Source of the DNA: Myxococcus sp. RHSTA-1-4
GTDB lineage: Bacteria; Myxococcota; Myxococcia; Myxococcales; Myxococcaceae
NCBI RefSeq assembly: GCF_020037125.1
Contig: NZ_JAIQDG010000016.1
Coordinates: 1 to 64,000 of the forward strand
DNA length: 64,000 nucleotides
Reading direction: 5' to 3'
Shown here piece after piece: positions 60,926-64,000 of the stretch. The position numbers and the translations under genes were made by a program. Below the pieces are notes generated by a model, which was given only the letters and a program-made list of their open reading frames with translations, had not been told where the DNA came from and made no database searches. Position 1 is the stretch's first letter, and every line of letters starts with the position of its first letter.

Positions 60926-63784
60926 CTACGGCCGGTTCAGCGTGGAGAAGGGGAACGTGCGGATGACGAAGTTCCCCGCCCAATCCTCCATCCACACCTC
61001 CACCGTGTGCGCTCCGTCCACCAGCTCGCGCGTGTCGAGCTCGGCCGTCCAGGTGCCGTCCGGCTGGAGCGTGGCACCCCGGATGCCCGAGCCATCCCGG
61101 GTGAACGCGACACCGCGCACTCCGCTCAGCGTGTCCGTCACCCGCGCCGTGAGCACGATGGGCCCGCTGTACGTCCCACCCGGCACCGGCACCCGCAGCT
61201 CCGCTTCCGGCGCCGTGTTGTCGTAGCGCACCGTGCGCGTCAGCGAGGTCCGCAGCCCCGTCTCGCTCGTCACGTCAATCGTGAACGTGTTGTCCCCCGG
61301 CACCAGGTTCAGCGTCGCCTGCACGCCTCCGCCCCCGCGTGGCAGGGCGTACGTCCCGCCCGTGGACAGCACCACCTGCGTCGCGGACTCGCAGTACACG
61401 CCAATGTCGTACGCCATCGCGTTGTCCGGCTGAGGCCCCACGAGCCACCCATCCGGCAGGCCCGTCCCCACCCAGGGCGGCTGGGCATCCACCCACACCC
61501 GCACCACCCGCTCCGTGACGTGGCCCACCGAGTCCGTCGCCCGAATCAGCAGGTCGTTCTCTCCGGGGCTCAGCCCCACCGTGTGCGTGACGGTGCCGCC
61601 ACCGGCGGGCACGTCGGTGACGTGCACCCAGTTCGTCTCCACGCGCACGGGCGACCAGTCGCGCACCATCATCCGCACGTCCACGCTGTAGACGCTCAGC
61701 GCGGCACCCTCCGCGGGTGACTGGATGATGATTTCCGGCGCGGTGTTGTCCACCATCACCGTCGCCTCCTCGCTGGCGATGCCGCCGAACGTGTCCGTGG
61801 CCACCAGCCGGATGACGTTGGGCCCGTCCCTCAGCGGCAGCTCCGCGCTCACGAGCCCTCCGCTTTCATCCGGCACGACGGGGTAGCTCTGGCCGTGGAG
61901 GATGAACGCCGCGGACTCGATGGTGGCTCCTTCGGCCAGGGGCGTGACGTAGCCGCACACCTCCAGCGAGGCCAGGTCGGTGAAGTCCGGCAGCCCGCAC
62001 AGCGTCACCGAGGGATTCGGGAAGGGCGAGGGGAGCACCTCCACCGTTTGTGATGCCGTGCTGCCGAGCCGGTTCTCCCGCTCGGGCTGGAGCGTCACGC
62101 CCGAGTACACGGCGCGCAAATCCTGGCTCCCCAGCGAGTCCCACGTCGCGGTGCGCGGCCTCCAGGCGAACGAGTACACGCCGTCCCCATCCGCGTCGTT
62201 GTCCGCGCCCACCGTGACGCCCGCCACCATGAAGGTCACCACGCCCATGCCCGGGCCTCGCGCCTCCCAGCCCCGGTCGTCCACCACGCGCGCGGACAGC
62301 GTGTTGTTCAGCGCCACCGTGAGCTGGCCATCCGTGGGGGACAGCAGCGTGGTGGTGGTGGGCACTCCCTCGGTGGGCGGCGGCGGAGTGGTGTACGTGG
62401 TGACGCGCGCGGAGCCCTTCACGCTGGCCGCGCTGTGCGACGCCGCCACCACCATGACGTCCGAGGACAGCGACGCCTCCAGCCCCGGTGGCGCGGTGAC
62501 GGTGAGGGTGACGGTGCCGGACGCGTCCGGCCCGAGCTCCAGCATCGTCCGGTCCAGCGTCGCCGTCCACCCGGGCAGCCCGCCCTGGGTGCTCAGCGTA
62601 TAGGTGTCCGGCTGGTACCCGTGGTTGCGCACGGTGAACATGTACGTGGCGGTCTGCTGGCTCGGCAGGTCGTGCTCGAGCGGCCTGCGCACCGGCCCTC
62701 CCACGGAGACGCCGACGCTGTAGTCGCCGAAGCACGCCAGCCCGAGTGCGGCGAAGGTGGTGGGGATGTCCGGATAGCGCGTGCCCGTGCCCCAGCTCCC
62801 GTCCGGCGCCTGGCGCGACTTGAGCCAGTCGAGCGCCCCGGACATGCGCCCGTCCGCGCCGGGCTTCCGTCCCGCGACGCACAGCGCGTAGAGGGTGAGG
62901 CTCGTGGAGTACTCGTCCGGCGCCTCGTTGGCGAGCGTCCCCCAGCCGGGCGCATCCGCGAGCGTGGGCGTGGAGAGCAGCCGCGCGGCCAGCGTGTTCA
63001 TGGCGGTGGTGTTCTCGCTCGCCGCGCCGGGGCCCGCGGCCTTCAACCCGACGAGGGCCCACGCCACCTGGTGCGTGTAGCGCTGCCCGTCCGACAGGGC
63101 CCCGTCGGTGGAGTTGTTCATGTTCGCGCGCACGTACGCGGCGGCCCTGTCCAGCGCGGCCTGGTACTGCGCCGCCTTCGCCGGGTCCACGCGCTGCCGT
63201 GCCTGGGAGATGGCCGTCATCAGCCGCGCGGTGACGCCGATGTTGCCGTAGCCCACCGGGTAGAAGGGGAAGTCCTCCCGCCAGCGGCCGGCGGCGTCCT
63301 GCGTGCTCACCGCCCAGTCCGCGGCGCGCACCAGCGCATCCGAGTACCGCGTGCCCACGTTCGCGTCGTAGCCCGCGAGCCCGAAGGCGGAGTAGCTCGA
63401 CTTCGAGAAGGGATACCAGTTGCCCTGGTGAATCCAGGAGCCGTCCGCGCGCTGCTCGGACTGGAGGCGCTCGGCGATGAACTCCAGGTTCTGCCGGTTG
63501 GTGCGCCCGTTGTACGTCAGCGCATCCAGGTCGTAGCCGTTGGCGCGCGCCGTGGCGAGGCCGAACAGCGTCGCGCCATGGCGGTGGCACGACGTGCAGC
63601 CGAAGCGCACCGTCCAGTTCGCGGCGTCCGCGCTGAGGAAGTTGATGGCGCGCTGCGCGGCCTCCGCGTTGGTGGCCGCGCGCGCCGCCGGCGCGAAGAG
63701 CGCCACCAGCAGGGTGGAGACGACGAGCCAGCCCCTCGGGGAGGAGGCGCGATGGGACACGGGTGGCGCGGCGCGGATGGGCAT
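60926..63784 (-). CDS. Secreted protein joining a CxxCH haem motif, a terpene-cyclase-like toroid and Ig-like domains
   Basis: The 952-residue protein has a signal peptide (GWLVVSTLLVALFAPAARA), then GCTSCHRHG, a c-type haem motif, near residue 62. Residues about 50-360 contain repeated alpha-alpha hairpins with QW-like motifs (RADGSWIHQG, APDGSWGTG, DAAGRWRED) as in prenyltransferase/squalene-cyclase toroids. From about 370 several Ig-like or Big domains follow (TATYMFTVRNHGYQPDTYTL; AEGAALSVYSVDV; PVPGGTYSGPIVLTARVTD). The combination is unusual. Whether it binds haem or any terpenoid is untested. Confidence 0.75.
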   Translation of the reverse strand: MPIRAAPPVSHRASSPRGWLVVSTLLVALFAPAARAATNAEAAQRAINFLSADAANWTVRFGCTSCHRHGATLFGLATARANGYDLDALTYNGRTNRQNLEFIAERLQSEQRADGSWIHQGNWYPFSKSSYSAFGLAGYDANVGTRYSDALVRAADWAVSTQDAAGRWREDFPFYPVGYGNIGVTARLMTAISQARQRVDPAKAAQYQAALDRAAAYVRANMNNSTDGALSDGQRYTHQVAWALVGLKAAGPGAASENTTAMNTLAARLLSTPTLADAPGWGTLANEAPDEYSTSLTLYALCVAGRKPGADGRMSGALDWLKSRQAPDGSWGTGTRYPDIPTTFAALGLACFGDYSVGVSVGGPVRRPLEHDLPSQQTATYMFTVRNHGYQPDTYTLSTQGGLPGWTATLDRTMLELGPDASGTVTLTVTAPPGLEASLSSDVMVVAASHSAASVKGSARVTTYTTPPPPTEGVPTTTTLLSPTDGQLTVALNNTLSARVVDDRGWEARGPGMGVVTFMVAGVTVGADNDADGDGVYSFAWRPRTATWDSLGSQDLRAVYSGVTLQPERENRLGSTASQTVEVLPSPFPNPSVTLCGLPDFTDLASLEVCGYVTPLAEGATIESAAFILHGQSYPVVPDESGGLVSAELPLRDGPNVIRLVATDTFGGIASEEATVMVDNTAPEIIIQSPAEGAALSVYSVDVRMMVRDWSPVRVETNWVHVTDVPAGGGTVTHTVGLSPGENDLLIRATDSVGHVTERVVRVWVDAQPPWVGTGLPDGWLVGPQPDNAMAYDIGVYCESATQVVLSTGGTYALPRGGGGVQATLNLVPGDNTFTIDVTSETGLRTSLTRTVRYDNTAPEAELRVPVPGGTYSGPIVLTARVTDTLSGVRGVAFTRDGSGIRGATLQPDGTWTAELDTRELVDGAHTVEVWMEDWAGNFVIRTFPFSTLNRP

Positions 63785-64000
63785 GGCGGCTCAGGGGGCG
63801 GGGCCGTCCCGCGCGGCGCCCCCGCGCTCATGAGACGGATTGCCTGGATGAGAGGATAGCGCCGTCGTCGCAGGCGCAAGAAAGCGCTCCCAATCCAATA
63901 CTCACGCCCGCTGGATTGAGCACCTGCCACCCAGGCGAGCCTCGCGGGTCGATGTCCACCCGAGGCACTCCGGACACAGACGCGAGAACGCCCCCGCGCC

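Overview
The window looks like chromosomal DNA of a Myxococcaceae member (Myxococcus, Corallococcus or Pyxidicoccus type). The evidence is very high GC, GTG and TTG starts, two DUF2381 plus Ser/Thr kinase cassettes typical of that family, a BacM-type bactofilin next to parAB, and a large parS cluster. It covers part of the origin-proximal chromosome; dnaA itself is not in the window. No tRNA, rRNA or CRISPR was seen.

Layout. 0-5.3 kb: a DUF2381/kinase cassette, then a small accessory block on the minus strand (HNH protein, zinc-ribbon membrane protein, basic protein, ImmA-like protease with an XRE repressor and a palindromic operator). 5.6-8.6 kb: an IS4-like transposase split by a second, intact insertion sequence. 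9.1-14.5 kb: the conserved rpmH-rnpA-yidD-yidC-jag-mnmE cluster. 14.5-28.1 kb: mixed housekeeping and enzyme genes (azoreductase with divergent LysR regulator, Uma2-like nuclease, type II/IV pilus-type GspE N-terminal protein, cysteine dioxygenase, SppA, aldo/keto reductase, M16 protease, CotH-like lipoprotein). 28.1-32 kb: a wrecked toxin/immunity island (Imm52 with an in-frame stop, a chimaeric duplicate, a serine recombinase remnant, a YhcG/DUF1016 nuclease). 32-35 kb: MscS channel, alpha/beta hydrolase, a transporter stub and an 0.8 kb gene-free stretch. 35-37.6 kb: mnmG-rsmG with two perfect DnaA boxes. 38-40.8 kb: a two-module SPOR-like protein, a putative two-gene PD-(D/E)XK operon, and a VOC protein.

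40.9-46.9 kb carries no convincing gene. It holds 22 perfect and 3 one-mismatch copies of the 14-bp parS palindrome GTTCCACGTGGAAC, mostly at 88-97 bp intervals, with decayed copies in several empty slots. A second tandem repeat family and a parS-like hairpin lie between the array and parA. parA, parB, a BacM-type bactofilin and a lipoprotein gene follow (46.9-49.7 kb). ParB binding to this array and ParA action on it should drive origin segregation.

50.5-64 kb: ergothioneine genes egtB-egtD, a stand-alone receiver, a RelE/ParE-fold ORF, a cytochrome c lipoprotein, an XRE regulator, a second kinase/DUF2381 cassette on the minus strand, a cupin, a frameshifted lipoprotein toxin with an imm11-type immunity gene, and a large secreted protein joining a CxxCH haem motif to a terpene-cyclase-like toroid and Ig-like domains.

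All family names come from reading motifs by eye; no database search was possible.
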